A DNA stretch of 64,000 nt from Maribacter algarum (ex Zhang et al. 2020). GTDB taxonomy: Bacteria; Bacteroidota; Bacteroidia; Flavobacteriales; Flavobacteriaceae. Made by a program: the position numbers and the translations under genes. The stretch covers positions 620,001-684,000 of the forward strand of contig NZ_VATY01000002.1 in the NCBI RefSeq assembly GCF_005885635.1, written 5' to 3'. Shown here piece after piece: positions 19,666-29,877 of this stretch. The notes under the pieces are model-generated. The model made no database searches, was not told the origin of the DNA, and saw nothing but the letters and a program-made list of their open reading frames with translations. Each line of letters begins with the position of its first letter. The first letter of the stretch is position 1.

Positions 19666-21462
19666 ATGGGACTTGAATTCCTAGATTGGGTCGTCATCAT
19701 AGCTTATCTGATCTTATCAATAGGCATCGCTTTTTTTGTCGCGAAACATAAATCAAAGAACATTACCGACTTTTTCGTCGCTGGGCGCAATTTACCCTGG
19801 TGGCTTTTGGGCACTTCGATTGCGGCCACTTGGTTCGCTACTGATGCTCCGTTAGCCGTCACCGCACTAGTACGTAGTAAAGGTATTTATGGCAATTGGC
19901 TCTGGTGGTACTTAGGAACGGGCATTATGATGATGGTCTTTTTCTATGCGAAATATTGGCGGAGGGCCGAAATACTGACCGACGCCGAAATGATTGAATT
20001 ACGGTATAGTGGTAAATCGGCTTCGGTACTTCGAGGCTTTACAGCTGCTTTCTTCGGCATTTTCAAAAACTGTATTTCCATGGGATGGGTGATTCTAGCC
20101 ATGCTCAAATTTTCGAATATCATGTTAGGATGGAGCGCTGAATTTGCTCTCGGAATAACCTTAGCTTTTGCACTTGTACATACCTTAACTTCAGGAATCA
20201 AAGGCGTAGTAATCTTAGATATGTTACATTTTTCTGCTGGAACTATTAGTACCATGATACTTGCTATTTTAGTTATGGTTCAGATTGGTGGACCATCTGA
20301 ACTAGCCAACCAAATTGCTGCTAGAGCTGATGCGCCAGCAGGTGTGTTGGATATGCTTCCAGATTTATCTCATATTGGTGCTACTGAAATGATAGCTTTT
20401 GTTTGTCTTATCGGAGTCCTATGGCTGGGGCAGGCACAGGGTGATGGGTATATTGTGCAACGTCTGTTTTCTGCAAAAAACGAAAAGCATGCGATTAAGG
20501 CTTCATTGTGGTTTGCAGTTGCGGGAGTAGTTATTTTAACCTGGCCATGGATTGTGGTCGGACTTGGTTCCATAGTTATTCTACCTATTTCTGAAGCAAC
20601 CCCGGCCTTGTTGGCAGACCCTGAGTTGGCTTATCCGATGATGATTCATGAGGTATTGCCAATAGGTTTGAAGGGACTCTTAGTAGCGGCCTTTATGGCG
20701 GCCTTTATGAGCACAATCGATACTCATTTGTGCTGGGGAGGTTCGTATATGGTCAATGATATTTACAAACGTTTTATCAATACGAAAGGGACTGATAGCC
20801 ACTATTTATTGATTTCTCGCGTGAGCATTGCGCTGTTATTAGTGCTATCAGCATTTGCCGCCTGGCAGATGGATAGCATCGCAGGAGCATGGATCTACAT
20901 CATTGAAATAATTTCTGGTATCGCGATCATAGTAATGCTTCGTTGGTTTTGGTGGCGTATCAATGCATGGTCAGAAATTGCAAGTATGCTATCAGCTTTG
21001 TTCTTGGCTAATGGTTTTCTATGGATTAAATGGATTCATAACTTCGGATGGGTCAATGATACCGTTTTGGCACAAGTGAATAGTTGGTACCAGGATGATG
21101 TTGCATTAATACGCGCAACAATAATTCTATTGCTGTGTACTGCCATAAGTCTGATAGTAACCTTCGCTACAAAACCCGTGGATAATGAAAAACTGGTTTC
21201 GTTTTATAAAAAAGTCCGCCCGAAAGGTTGGTGGGGACCCATAGCAGCCCAAGTTCCTGAATATGTTGATACGAGTAGTTTGCGAAATTCTTGGCTGGGC
21301 TTTGTTTTTGGGGTCATCTTTTTGAATAGCATTTTGTTTAGCGTAGGTCATTTAATATTAGGGAGTTACACTATTTCATTGATATTGATAGTTGTAGGTG
21401 TAATAACAGGTTGGTTGACGCTGAAATTAGTGGAAACAGCAAAAACACAAGAGGTCTCATGA
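19666..21462 (+). CDS. Sodium:solute symporter (SSS family)
   Basis: A 598-aa inner-membrane protein with about 13 hydrophobic segments. It begins with the SSS-type FLDWVVIIAYLILSIGIAFFVAKHKSKNITDFFVAGRNLPWW and has the TM segments WFATDAPLAVTALVRSKG and LLVAAFMAAFMSTIDTHLCWGGSYMVNDIYKR. It probably imports the sugar or glycoside handled by the GH4 enzyme. Its stop codon overlaps the start of the NagB-like gene (ATGA), which indicates coupled translation. Confidence 0.92.
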   Translation: MGLEFLDWVVIIAYLILSIGIAFFVAKHKSKNITDFFVAGRNLPWWLLGTSIAATWFATDAPLAVTALVRSKGIYGNWLWWYLGTGIMMMVFFYAKYWRRAEILTDAEMIELRYSGKSASVLRGFTAAFFGIFKNCISMGWVILAMLKFSNIMLGWSAEFALGITLAFALVHTLTSGIKGVVILDMLHFSAGTISTMILAILVMVQIGGPSELANQIAARADAPAGVLDMLPDLSHIGATEMIAFVCLIGVLWLGQAQGDGYIVQRLFSAKNEKHAIKASLWFAVAGVVILTWPWIVVGLGSIVILPISEATPALLADPELAYPMMIHEVLPIGLKGLLVAAFMAAFMSTIDTHLCWGGSYMVNDIYKRFINTKGTDSHYLLISRVSIALLLVLSAFAAWQMDSIAGAWIYIIEIISGIAIIVMLRWFWWRINAWSEIASMLSALFLANGFLWIKWIHNFGWVNDTVLAQVNSWYQDDVALIRATIILLLCTAISLIVTFATKPVDNEKLVSFYKKVRPKGWWGPIAAQVPEYVDTSSLRNSWLGFVFGVIFLNSILFSVGHLILGSYTISLILIVVGVITGWLTLKLVETAKTQEVS

Positions 21463-22145
21463 ACATCAATTATTTCTCGGATACAGAGACGATGAGTCAA
21501 AAGGCTGCGGAGAATGTACTTGAAGAAATTCGACAGAATCCGAAGTCATTGCTTTGTACTGCTACGGGAAGCTCACCAAAAAAACTCTACCAAAATTTAG
21601 CGCAACATGCTAAATTGTTCGAAAAGACACGTATCATTCCTTTAGATGAATGGATTGGTTTGTCTACTCCTGAAGGTTCTTGTCATGCCTATATCGAAGA
21701 ATATGTTTTGAATCCACTACAAATTCCTGTAGCACATTATTTCGGATTTAATGCGGATGCATTACATCTAGAACAGGAATGTAATCGAATTCAAGAACTG
21801 TTGAAAAGAGAAGGTCCTATTGATATATGTATCCTAGGTCTGGGAAAGAATGGACATTTAGGTTTTAATGAGCCAGCTGAGGAATTACAAGCGCATTGCC
21901 ATATCGCTAACTTGGCGGCACAATCGCAGGAACACAACATGATTGGGAGTAGCTCTTTAAAACCAACAAAAGGACTGACATTAGGAATGCAAGATATTCT
22001 AGCTGCAAAAAAAATAATACTGTTGGTTTCTGGTGAGGGTAAAGAACTAGCCAAAGAGCAATTGCTTTCAGGTACGATTACGACTGATTGTCCCGCGACA
22101 TGGCTTTGGAAGCATGATAACACTGAATGCCTAATACTAAATTAA
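21459..22145 (+). CDS. NagB-like glucosamine/galactosamine-6-phosphate isomerase
   Basis: A 228-aa protein starting at the ATG at 21459, which overlaps the symporter stop. The family signature ILGLGKNGHLGFNEPAEEL and an N-terminal TATGSSPKKLYQNL phosphate-binding segment are clear. The C-terminal ATWLWKH resembles the galactosamine-6-phosphate isomerase (AgaI) branch. It would turn an aminosugar phosphate into a keto-sugar phosphate plus ammonia. No deacetylase or kinase is in the operon, so these steps must be encoded elsewhere or the substrate differs. Confidence 0.85.
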   Translation: MNINYFSDTETMSQKAAENVLEEIRQNPKSLLCTATGSSPKKLYQNLAQHAKLFEKTRIIPLDEWIGLSTPEGSCHAYIEEYVLNPLQIPVAHYFGFNADALHLEQECNRIQELLKREGPIDICILGLGKNGHLGFNEPAEELQAHCHIANLAAQSQEHNMIGSSSLKPTKGLTLGMQDILAAKKIILLVSGEGKELAKEQLLSGTITTDCPATWLWKHDNTECLILN

Positions 22146-22184
22146 GGTTGGACGTTATCATTTTTCCAAAGGTCAGTTTATGAA

Positions 22185-23816
22185 TTAGTCCGTATTAAGA
22201 ACTCCTGGAAGCACATATTCCTCCATGATTTTGTCAACATTGGCGTGCGCTATCGGAGAACCATAAGCCGAAGCAGTAATGACCACAACAAACGGAATGT
22301 CTTTGAAAACAAAAATCTTGTTTCCACCATTTCCACTACAATAGGAGACTTCATATTCAGTGTTATCAATAGTATAGGTTTTGTTCCAAAATAAATAACC
22401 GTAATGTCCATTAGACTGTTTAACTTGTTTGGCCAAACTTTTTTCAACCCATTCTTTATTCAAAAGTCGTTTGCCATTCCAAACCCCTTTATTTTTATAC
22501 AGTTGCCCGTATTTTGCGAAATCAACCGCCCTGAGCTGAATGCCACCAGCAGTATTGCCCACTTTTTGAGGGGTATATTGCCAGCGATAATTAGTAATAC
22601 CTAAGGGTTTAATTATTTTTTTATCTGCGTAATCTACTAAGCCACCTGGGACGGATTTATGGATAATATCGCCTAAAACAACTATGCCAGCGGTAAAATA
22701 TGAAAAGTCTTTCCCCATGGTTTTTTCCTTGTCCATGGGTAGGTCTAATGCAAATTTGACCCAATCATTTGTTGGATACATATTTTCTTCATTTCCCGGA
22801 TTGCTGTAATCATCATCATTGCCAACAAAGCCAGAACTCATGCTTAACAAAGATTTGAGGGTTACCGCATCTTTTTCGGGACTGTAATTATCGAAGGTTT
22901 TTAAATCGTAAAAACCCTTTAGAATTGCCTCTTCACTTGAAATATGTTTTTCTTCTATCGCAACGCCTAGCATAGTGGAGGCAATGGTTTTACCCACAGA
23001 TCGAGGATTATGCAAGCTATCACGGCCTGCTCCGTTAAAATATTCTTCCAATAGAAGTTGCCCTTCTTTTATAACCACGATACTATTGATATTTTCAAAT
23101 CGTCCCTGCGCTATTTTTTTATTAAGTGCCTCTATTTTTTTGACATCGATTTTTTCATCTGAGATTTCCCAACCACTATTGGGGAGTACTTTCTGTAACG
23201 GCAGTAGACTTGGGTCCACAACAATTTTAGGTACTTCTACGTTGATATTTCCTTTGGCTAAGAGCTTCCCTATTTTTAAATCATTCCCTTGAACATAAGA
23301 CCTAACCTCAATACTTAAGACATGTTCCCCTTCATCAAGTGCATCTTGCCCGCCGCCCAATTTGATAAATTTCATCCATAGAAACCATCCCCAATAGTCT
23401 AGTTGATTCGGGGCGACTAAACGAACGTTGTGCTGAAGTTGTTCTGTTTTAGAAGGTGCTAATCCAGCACCAGTGTTTAGATTCTCTACATAAACGGTTT
23501 TACCATCCACCAGAAACGAAAATTGAAAATTCCCTGCCGCTAATAATTCGGCTTCATTTAAACCGGGCGCGAGTGTTTGAAGGCTTTTTACGAGTGGCTC
23601 TTCTAGAGTAAATTGTACACTGAGATAGGGGTCCTCGTTTAGCGTAAAACTATCTGAAAAGCCCAGTTCATTGATGGTTTTCTTGGTAAAATCTTCTTTT
23701 GAAAAGCGTAAAGGATTTGCTTCCGCTATCGCAGAGTTTTTTGATGTTTGCGAATTACTGTTTTTACACGATGCTATGGCAAAGGTTAAAAGGACAACTA
23801 ATTGAAATAATTTCAT
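22185..23816 (-). CDS. Lipoprotein serine hydrolase with N-terminal accessory domain
   Basis: A 543-aa protein with a lipobox (LLTFAIASC, Cys17). Residues ~30-200 form an N-terminal beta-rich domain (FSFLVDGKTVYVENLNTGAG .. DEGEHVLSIEVRSYV). The rest is a beta-lactamase-fold serine hydrolase: SxxK as SVGKTIAS, FSYFTAG, and a late GNGGNKIFVF in the place of the HxG motif. It faces the NagB-like gene tail-to-tail. The substrate is unknown. Confidence 0.85.
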   Translation of the reverse strand: MKLFQLVVLLTFAIASCKNSNSQTSKNSAIAEANPLRFSKEDFTKKTINELGFSDSFTLNEDPYLSVQFTLEEPLVKSLQTLAPGLNEAELLAAGNFQFSFLVDGKTVYVENLNTGAGLAPSKTEQLQHNVRLVAPNQLDYWGWFLWMKFIKLGGGQDALDEGEHVLSIEVRSYVQGNDLKIGKLLAKGNINVEVPKIVVDPSLLPLQKVLPNSGWEISDEKIDVKKIEALNKKIAQGRFENINSIVVIKEGQLLLEEYFNGAGRDSLHNPRSVGKTIASTMLGVAIEEKHISSEEAILKGFYDLKTFDNYSPEKDAVTLKSLLSMSSGFVGNDDDYSNPGNEENMYPTNDWVKFALDLPMDKEKTMGKDFSYFTAGIVVLGDIIHKSVPGGLVDYADKKIIKPLGITNYRWQYTPQKVGNTAGGIQLRAVDFAKYGQLYKNKGVWNGKRLLNKEWVEKSLAKQVKQSNGHYGYLFWNKTYTIDNTEYEVSYCSGNGGNKIFVFKDIPFVVVITASAYGSPIAHANVDKIMEEYVLPGVLNTD

Positions 23817-23886
23817 TTGAAAAGATTTGATTGATTTTGTGCAAGGTAGTATTCCTTTTTCGCGCAGAATTGTATAAAATTAACTT

Positions 23887-24690
23887 TTAGGAAATTCGTT
23901 TTAAGAATTTTGAGGGAGTGATACCATATGTTGATTTAAAACTATTTATAAAATGACTCTGGTCGTAAAACCCACAAGTATAGCAGATTTCAGTTAGGGA
24001 ATGCTTCTTTGTGGTCATCAATAAAATAGCCTTGTTTAGTTTCAAGTGCCGTATGTATTGCCCAAAGGTTGTTCCGAAATATTTATGGAATTCCCTTGAA
24101 AGATGTACTGAGTGTATCCCAAGTATTTGACTTAATTCGGTTAGTGAATAATCCGTGTTGGTTTCTAAAAGAAGTGCATTTAAATTGCCGACCCACTTAG
24201 GTTTTTTTACAGCTGGAGTAATATTCTCTTGCTTTATGTTGTTCATAACTTCAATAAGCAATAGGTCAATACTTGTATGACTATGGGGGTCCGCTATTCG
24301 GCTTTCCAAAAAGATATTGTTCATCAGCTTTTTCAAGAGAGGATTTTTCAGCTGTAAGCTCCCTTCTAACTGAGTTGTAGACAAATCATGCTTTTCAAAC
24401 CAACTTGAGTTCAATTCTACATGAAAACCTCGCGTGTACTCAGGTGCTTTTATATTTTGGTGGGCGTCTTGCCAATTATGAAATAGAAGTGTACCTGGTT
24501 CTAAGTAGTACTCTTCCTTTTTATTGGCCTCGTATAATTTACCTTGTAGTAGATACGTGAAATATGGATTCGCATGATAATGCCAATCTACGCGTTCATG
24601 TGTATATTCTGTATCTGTGATGAGGATATCTTCAAAATTGGACTTTTTATAATGCTGCCCGAAAAATTCCCCTTTCTTGAGTTCGTTCAT
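23887..24690 (-). CDS. AraC family transcriptional regulator
   Basis: A 267-aa cytosolic regulator. The N-terminal half is a cupin-like AraC sensor (ERVDWHYHANPYFTYLLQGKLY .. PGTLLFHNWQDAHQN). The C-terminal ~100 residues contain two HTHs (SLTELSQILGIHSVHLSREFHKYFGTTFGQYIR and SLTEICYTCGFYDQSHFINSFKSTYGITP). It is divergent from the SDR dehydrogenase gene across a 228-base gap, and so may control that operon and/or the adjacent serine hydrolase. Confidence 0.9.
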   Translation of the reverse strand: MNELKKGEFFGQHYKKSNFEDILITDTEYTHERVDWHYHANPYFTYLLQGKLYEANKKEEYYLEPGTLLFHNWQDAHQNIKAPEYTRGFHVELNSSWFEKHDLSTTQLEGSLQLKNPLLKKLMNNIFLESRIADPHSHTSIDLLLIEVMNNIKQENITPAVKKPKWVGNLNALLLETNTDYSLTELSQILGIHSVHLSREFHKYFGTTFGQYIRHLKLNKAILLMTTKKHSLTEICYTCGFYDQSHFINSFKSTYGITPSKFLKRIS

Positions 24691-24918
24691 GTTTTTGCTG
24701 CCTACTTAATTAGAGTTGCATTTTGAGAATAGGTTACACTGATTTGACTAAAAATGAAGAATGTTTTAATTTCCTGAAAAGGATGTTCCGAAAATGTGAA
24801 GGCTACCTTTTGCTTAAATTTAGGAATAGGACGATGAAAACAAGAACGACAAACCCTATTTTTTTCTTTTTTGACGCAAGTAGAGTTAACTTACAGAGGA
24901 AATAACAAAATAACACTA

Positions 24919-25665
24919 ATGCTGAACAATTCTGAAAACAAAGTAGCTCTAATTACCGGGGCGGCATCAGGACTAGGCTTTGCAATAGCTCAAAAGTTGA
25001 CCGAAAGCGGTGTAAAATTAGCTTTACTGGATATCGACAATGAACAACTTTCAAAAGTAAAATCTCTTTTGCATGGTGAAAATGAAGTTTATCCGGCCGA
25101 TGTAACAGCAGAGCAGGAGGTCAAATCGGTTATTGAAGCCGTACAAAATAGATTCGGAACGATTCATATTTTAATCAATAGCGCCGGTATCGTAGGAAAA
25201 ACCAATATTAAAAGTCATGATGCAGCAACGGAAAACATTAAAAAGGTCATGGACGTCAACTTTATGGGAAGCTTTTTGACCAGCAAATATTGTTTACCGC
25301 TCATGTTAGAACAAGACTACGGTCGCATTTTACATATTGCCTCCATCGCCGGCAAAGAAGGCAATGCGGGTATGCTTGCCTATTCAGCATCTAAAGCGGC
25401 TGTCATTGCCATGGCCAAAGTGCAAGGAAAGGAATATGCAGAAACGGGAATTACCATCAATGCATTAGCACCAGCTGTTATTAAAACAGCGATGGTAGAA
25501 CAAATGCCAAATGAGCAAGTAAAATATATGACCGATAAAATTCCAAAGAAACGCTGTGGTACATTGGACGAATTTGCTAGTATGGCTGCTTTTATAGTTT
25601 CTGATGAAAACAGTTTCTCAACCGGATTTACCTTTGATTTATCGGGAGGAAGGGCAACATATTAA
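24919..25665 (+). CDS. Short-chain dehydrogenase/reductase
   Basis: A 248-aa SDR with the cofactor motif ALITGAASGLGFAIA, the NSAG motif and the catalytic YSASK (Tyr-x-x-x-Lys) with ASIAG before it, so it is a complete classical SDR. The first ATG with a good N-terminus is at 24919; an earlier TTG in frame is unlikely. It is followed 14 bases later by a 3-hydroxyacyl-CoA-dehydrogenase-like gene. The pair may oxidise a hydroxy or sugar acid; the substrate is not evident. Confidence 0.88.
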   Translation: MLNNSENKVALITGAASGLGFAIAQKLTESGVKLALLDIDNEQLSKVKSLLHGENEVYPADVTAEQEVKSVIEAVQNRFGTIHILINSAGIVGKTNIKSHDAATENIKKVMDVNFMGSFLTSKYCLPLMLEQDYGRILHIASIAGKEGNAGMLAYSASKAAVIAMAKVQGKEYAETGITINALAPAVIKTAMVEQMPNEQVKYMTDKIPKKRCGTLDEFASMAAFIVSDENSFSTGFTFDLSGGRATY

Positions 25666-25679
25666 GAGAAATCCCCAAT

Positions 25680-26678
25680 ATGAATAAAAAGAAAATTGAT
25701 ATAGAAGAAATTACCATTGGGGTAGTGGGTCTGGGCTTGATGGGCTGCAGCATTAGTACATGTCTGTTGATGGCTGGCCATAGGGTAATTGCAGTTGCGC
25801 CAATCCCTGATGATTTAGTGCATGCTGAAGATAGGATAAAAGAACATTTGAGAAAATCAAAGGAAGAACACTTAATTGATGTAAAGCCATCGACCTATTT
25901 CAACGATTGTAGTATTACAGAAGATTATAGCCTGCTCAAAGACTGTTATTTGGTCATTGAATGTACCCTAGAGAATCTTGAGATTAAAAAATCGGTGTAT
26001 CAAAAGATAGAAGCTGTAATTGATGATTCTTGTCTACTGGCTAGTAATACGTCAGCGATTCCTATTACCATTTTGCAAGAGCAAACGGCGCTTCCCAGTC
26101 GTTTTTTTGGATTGCATTGGGCAGAGCCTTCCCATATTTCACGCTTTTTGGAAATCATCTGTGGGGAGCAAAGTGATGTGCAATTAGGTGAATCACTATA
26201 TGAATTGTCCCATCATTGGGGAAAAGAACCCACATTGGTACGGAAAGATATCAGGGGCTTTATTACCAACCGCTTGATGTATGCAATGTATCGGGAAGCC
26301 TTTAATTTAGTCGAAAACGGCTATGCCACTGTAGAAGACGTGGACAGGGCCTGTCGCAATAATGCTGGTCACTGGATGACTCTGGTAGGTGTTTTCCGTT
26401 GGATGGACCTTACCGGAGTACAAGCCTATCATACTGTAATGAAAGATTTGTTTCCGACACTTACGAATTCCACTGAAGTCCCAAAACTGATTGATGATAT
26501 TGTCAAAGAAGGAGGGAAGGGCATTTCAAACGCCAAAGGATTTTACAACTACACCCCTGAAGAAGCTACATTATGGGAGGAAACTTTTATGGAGTTCAGT
26601 TATGAGATACGAAAATTGGCTGCTAAATACCCCGAAGATGTTGTGGAGAAAAAAATGAAGGCAAAATCAAAAGAGTAG
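25680..26678 (+). CDS. 3-hydroxyacyl-CoA dehydrogenase family protein
   Basis: A 332-aa NAD-dependent dehydrogenase. The N-terminal Rossmann motif is ITIGVVGLGLMGCSIS, and LLASNTSAIPITIL plus RFFGLHWAEP follow as in the 3HCDH_N domain. The C-terminal 3HCDH domain includes GFITNRLMYAMYREAFNLVENGYATVEDVDRA. Stand-alone members act on hydroxyacyl-CoA, carnitine or L-gulonate. With the SDR before it and the AraC regulator across the divergent gap, a sugar-acid or small-hydroxyacid route is likelier than fatty-acid oxidation. Confidence 0.88.
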   Translation: MNKKKIDIEEITIGVVGLGLMGCSISTCLLMAGHRVIAVAPIPDDLVHAEDRIKEHLRKSKEEHLIDVKPSTYFNDCSITEDYSLLKDCYLVIECTLENLEIKKSVYQKIEAVIDDSCLLASNTSAIPITILQEQTALPSRFFGLHWAEPSHISRFLEIICGEQSDVQLGESLYELSHHWGKEPTLVRKDIRGFITNRLMYAMYREAFNLVENGYATVEDVDRACRNNAGHWMTLVGVFRWMDLTGVQAYHTVMKDLFPTLTNSTEVPKLIDDIVKEGGKGISNAKGFYNYTPEEATLWEETFMEFSYEIRKLAAKYPEDVVEKKMKAKSKE

Positions 26679-26708
26679 TAGCACTATCTTGTTTCCAAAA
26701 AATTCTAC

Positions 26709-27023
26709 TTATCGACCAATTTCATCTATCTCATTAATCGGCATATTTTTCTTCCAGGTTTTTTCAAAATATTTATAGAGTAGATAACAGGTTAAAACTC
26801 CAAATGGAAGCATTATGAGGCCCAACACGGTTTCATTTACCGTATCTATAGATCCTGGAGCGACAATTTCGGAAAGAATTCCTATGATAATACCAAAAAA
26901 AATGGTGCCGCCGTAATAAGAAATAATTCCTAAAATGGCATAGCCCCATTGACTTTTATCGTATTCCTCTGCCAATTTGTAAAAATACTTGCCTATCCAG
27001 TACAATAATAGTAATCCTAACAT
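26709..27023 (-). CDS. Small membrane protein of unknown function
   Basis: About 104 aa from the ATG at 27023 (the longer frame to 27095 adds a lysine-rich segment without support). Three hydrophobic segments are visible: [39 protein letters not shown] and [21 protein letters not shown]. No family recognised. It lies between the 3HCDH gene (convergent) and the downstream end of the second sulfatase gene. Confidence 0.5.
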   Translation of the reverse strand: MLGLLLLYWIGKYFYKLAEEYDKSQWGYAILGIISYYGGTIFFGIIIGILSEIVAPGSIDTVNETVLGLIMLPFGVLTCYLLYKYFEKTWKKNMPINEIDEIGR

Positions 27024-27153
27024 AGTTTTAGTCGGTTTGTTCAGTGCTGCTTTCTTCTTAAATGATTTCGAAGAAATACATACTAGACAACTCAAAATTG
27101 CTTAATAAATTGTTCGTTTTTGATAATTCGAAGGGATTTTTTCTTCTTTCCAA

Positions 27154-29133
27154 TTATCGATATCCTTTGGTATAAACCGTACGATTGGTTGATGACAAGC
27201 CATCGAATAATCCTTCTCTGGTCGTCTCGATGATTAATGTGGCTTCCCAAGGAGTTCTGCTTGCTGGTTCTAACCATAGGGTTTGAGTGACTTTACTGGA
27301 TAACCATTCGCCGGTTTTGGAATCTTGAAATGGATACAAGGAGTTAATGATCAGTCTGTTGTCCTTCCAATTACTTTTTGAAACTATGGGTTTCATGGTA
27401 CGACCCATTTGTATGTTGTTTTCCGACTTTGAACCATCTAGAGCAAAACGATACCGGACCAATTGTTGAATTTCCCTGGGGATGAATACCACGCGTTCCA
27501 GTTCCAATTGATTGGGCGTATGTTGAATCGATATTTGATCGCCCCATCCACTTCCGAGTGTTGGTATTGGAGTTTCATCGGTCCGATTGATTACTGAAAC
27601 ACGATGTAGCACAGCAGTGGACCAAGCACCCGAAAAATCAGGATTTGCCATCGCCGCACTTCGTGGCCCAAGGGTTGTTCTATCTGTTCGTGTATACGTT
27701 TGAACAGCCTTACCGGAATTCATAGGTGGGGCTACATATGGATCTGCAGCATTGGCACTTGCACTCACTCTTGGATGTTTGATAAATGTCGCTTCATACT
27801 CCTTTACGATACTATCCATGATACCAATAACTCCAGGATAATAATCCTTTACATCGATTTCTTCCCTAGGATCAACTCGTAAATCAAATAAACGAACTAA
27901 GTTATCTGGCTCTGAATCTGGCATTTCGGTTTTGTAGACGTACCATAGTTTCCAATCACGCCATTTAACGGCCATGATTTGCCCAAAACGTTGCGTGAAT
28001 ATGGCACTTTCCCGGTTGGAATGGTTTTGTTTTCCTTCTAAAAATGGTAATTGATTGACTCCATCAATATTACGGTCCTTGGGCACGTTTTCCGGCGCAC
28101 CTGCGGCATTGAGAATGGTTGTAAATAAATCCACTTCATGCACCATTTCATTTGAAACTTGTCCGGCTTTTATTCTATCGGGCCATCGTATCACGGCTGG
28201 AGTTCGAATACCCCCTTCCATGGCAGAATTGTAGTAGCCGCGCCAAGGGCCTGGTGAACCTCTCCACGGACGCCGCATCTCAGCGCCATTATCGGTACAC
28301 CATATTACCAAGGTGTTGTCTTCGATACCCGAAGCTTTTAATTGGTCCAAAATCAATCCCACATTGTAATCGACATCGGCCATGGAATCACCCATATCTC
28401 CCGCACCTGTAGTACCTGCCTTATCAGGGTGGGGCAGTGCTGGAAAATGCAATTGGGTCATCGCATAATACAAAAAGAAAGGTGTTTCGTTCTCTGCATT
28501 GTTTTTAATAAACGCGACTCCTTTTTCAGCAGCTTGGCGGTCAAGGGTGCGCCTGGTTTCTGGGTTAAAGGGTTTTACTTTTTTAGATGGAGAACCTGTC
28601 GTTCCTTCCCAAATATATGGTGCAGGTTGTAAACTTGGGTCAAAGCCTTCCATCGTAGGAAACTGAGAGACATGTGTGGTACCCGGTATACCATACCACT
28701 CATCAAAACCCTGCTGGGTCGGCTCACGTTTACCATGCCAATTTTTGGCGCCCAAATCCCATTTGCCAAAAAGTGCTGTGTTATATCCTATGGATTTTAA
28801 TCTTTCGGCAATGGTTTCTTCCCATAGTGTAGTTCCTGAATAATAGTCTTCGCCGGCTCGAACTGCATATCTTCCCGTCAGGATAGCAATACGGGAAGGC
28901 GTACATGAATATTCTACGTTAAAGTTGGTCAACCGTATACCTTCGGCACCTATTCTATCAATATTCGGTGTAGGCACGCCACGTGCACCACCGTAGGCGG
29001 CAACTTCACCAACCCCCAAGTTGTCTGGAAAAATTAAGATGACATTCGGTTTTTTTTGCGCAAAACTAAAACTTGTAGCAAGAAGAAAGAGTACCAAAGT
29101 AAAAGTCGGTTTAATTGTATGTAGTATTCTCAT
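27154..29133 (-). CDS. Secreted sulfatase (formylglycine-dependent)
   Basis: A 659-aa S1-type sulfatase with a signal peptide cut after SFSFAQ. The maturation motif is Cys77-T-P-S-R followed by IAILTG. The metal-site segment reads IFPDNLGVGE, with Asp-Asn where many sulfatases have Asp-Asp. The C-terminal ~150 residues (FSGAWSTAVLHRVSVI .. VYTKGYR) form an extra beta-rich extension beyond the sulfatase fold. It belongs to a different subfamily from the one at 12203, and no glycosidase is directly adjacent. Confidence 0.92.
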   Translation of the reverse strand: MRILHTIKPTFTLVLFLLATSFSFAQKKPNVILIFPDNLGVGEVAAYGGARGVPTPNIDRIGAEGIRLTNFNVEYSCTPSRIAILTGRYAVRAGEDYYSGTTLWEETIAERLKSIGYNTALFGKWDLGAKNWHGKREPTQQGFDEWYGIPGTTHVSQFPTMEGFDPSLQPAPYIWEGTTGSPSKKVKPFNPETRRTLDRQAAEKGVAFIKNNAENETPFFLYYAMTQLHFPALPHPDKAGTTGAGDMGDSMADVDYNVGLILDQLKASGIEDNTLVIWCTDNGAEMRRPWRGSPGPWRGYYNSAMEGGIRTPAVIRWPDRIKAGQVSNEMVHEVDLFTTILNAAGAPENVPKDRNIDGVNQLPFLEGKQNHSNRESAIFTQRFGQIMAVKWRDWKLWYVYKTEMPDSEPDNLVRLFDLRVDPREEIDVKDYYPGVIGIMDSIVKEYEATFIKHPRVSASANAADPYVAPPMNSGKAVQTYTRTDRTTLGPRSAAMANPDFSGAWSTAVLHRVSVINRTDETPIPTLGSGWGDQISIQHTPNQLELERVVFIPREIQQLVRYRFALDGSKSENNIQMGRTMKPIVSKSNWKDNRLIINSLYPFQDSKTGEWLSSKVTQTLWLEPASRTPWEATLIIETTREGLFDGLSSTNRTVYTKGYR

Positions 29134-29226
29134 TAGTAAGAGGATGCATTTAAGATATCACAAGTAAGTTACTAAAAAGAGGGGTACAATTTTTTAATCA
29201 AGCGCGAAATGATTGTGGTCAATTTT

Positions 29227-29793
29227 CTACAAATCACGAATGAGGTTGACGAAAAACTGATCTATTGCGAAAATAACACCCATGACTATAACCACTAGCA
29301 CGGTTCTTCTAAGAATTTGCCATTTATCTCGTACGCTACTTGATTCCAGAGAAGTAAATGATTTAAAGGCTTTAACCACTTTTTCTTTATTAAAATATAG
29401 GATATAAATCAGCATTAAAAAATAAATAAACGCATTCACTACGGCATCTTTTACGTCTAAAAAAATGATGTCAAAGACGATAATGTTTACTAGTATTGGG
29501 AATAGAATCGTTACGCCCAACAGTTTGGTTCTATTCCATAGTAGCAACCAAGCCCCGATAATTTGAGATAGTCCGACAAATAGAATGTATGAAAAAGAAT
29601 ATCCCATAAACGACCAAGCCAAATCATAAGCACTTGCTTGCTCAATAGTCGTTTTAGCAACCTCTAGCGGTAATTCACCTTTTCGGTAAAATTGCCCACC
29701 CATTATTTTTCCGATGCCATAAAAATTTAGAAAAACAAAAACATACCATCTGCAGACAATTTCAAATACCCTATTCCAATCGAATTTATTCAT
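29227..29793 (-). CDS. Polytopic membrane protein, DoxX-like
   Basis: A 188-aa protein with about five hydrophobic helices (WYVFVFLNFYGIGKIMGG, SYILFVGLSQIIGAWLLL, LGVTILFPILVNIIVFDIIF, NAFIYFLMLIYILYF, TVLVVIVMGVIFAID). The spacing resembles DoxX-type proteins, but family membership is uncertain. The short gap to the sulfatase downstream contains a lone AAGTTACTA sequence that recalls the cassette-array repeat. Confidence 0.55.
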   Translation of the reverse strand: MNKFDWNRVFEIVCRWYVFVFLNFYGIGKIMGGQFYRKGELPLEVAKTTIEQASAYDLAWSFMGYSFSYILFVGLSQIIGAWLLLWNRTKLLGVTILFPILVNIIVFDIIFLDVKDAVVNAFIYFLMLIYILYFNKEKVVKAFKSFTSLESSSVRDKWQILRRTVLVVIVMGVIFAIDQFFVNLIRDL

Positions 29794-29877
29794 TATTGAA
29801 AAGTAAAATTTTCTGATTGGACGACAATTCTGTATATCAGGTTACACTTTTCAACTGCACTTTCTGTTCGGGTCAAT

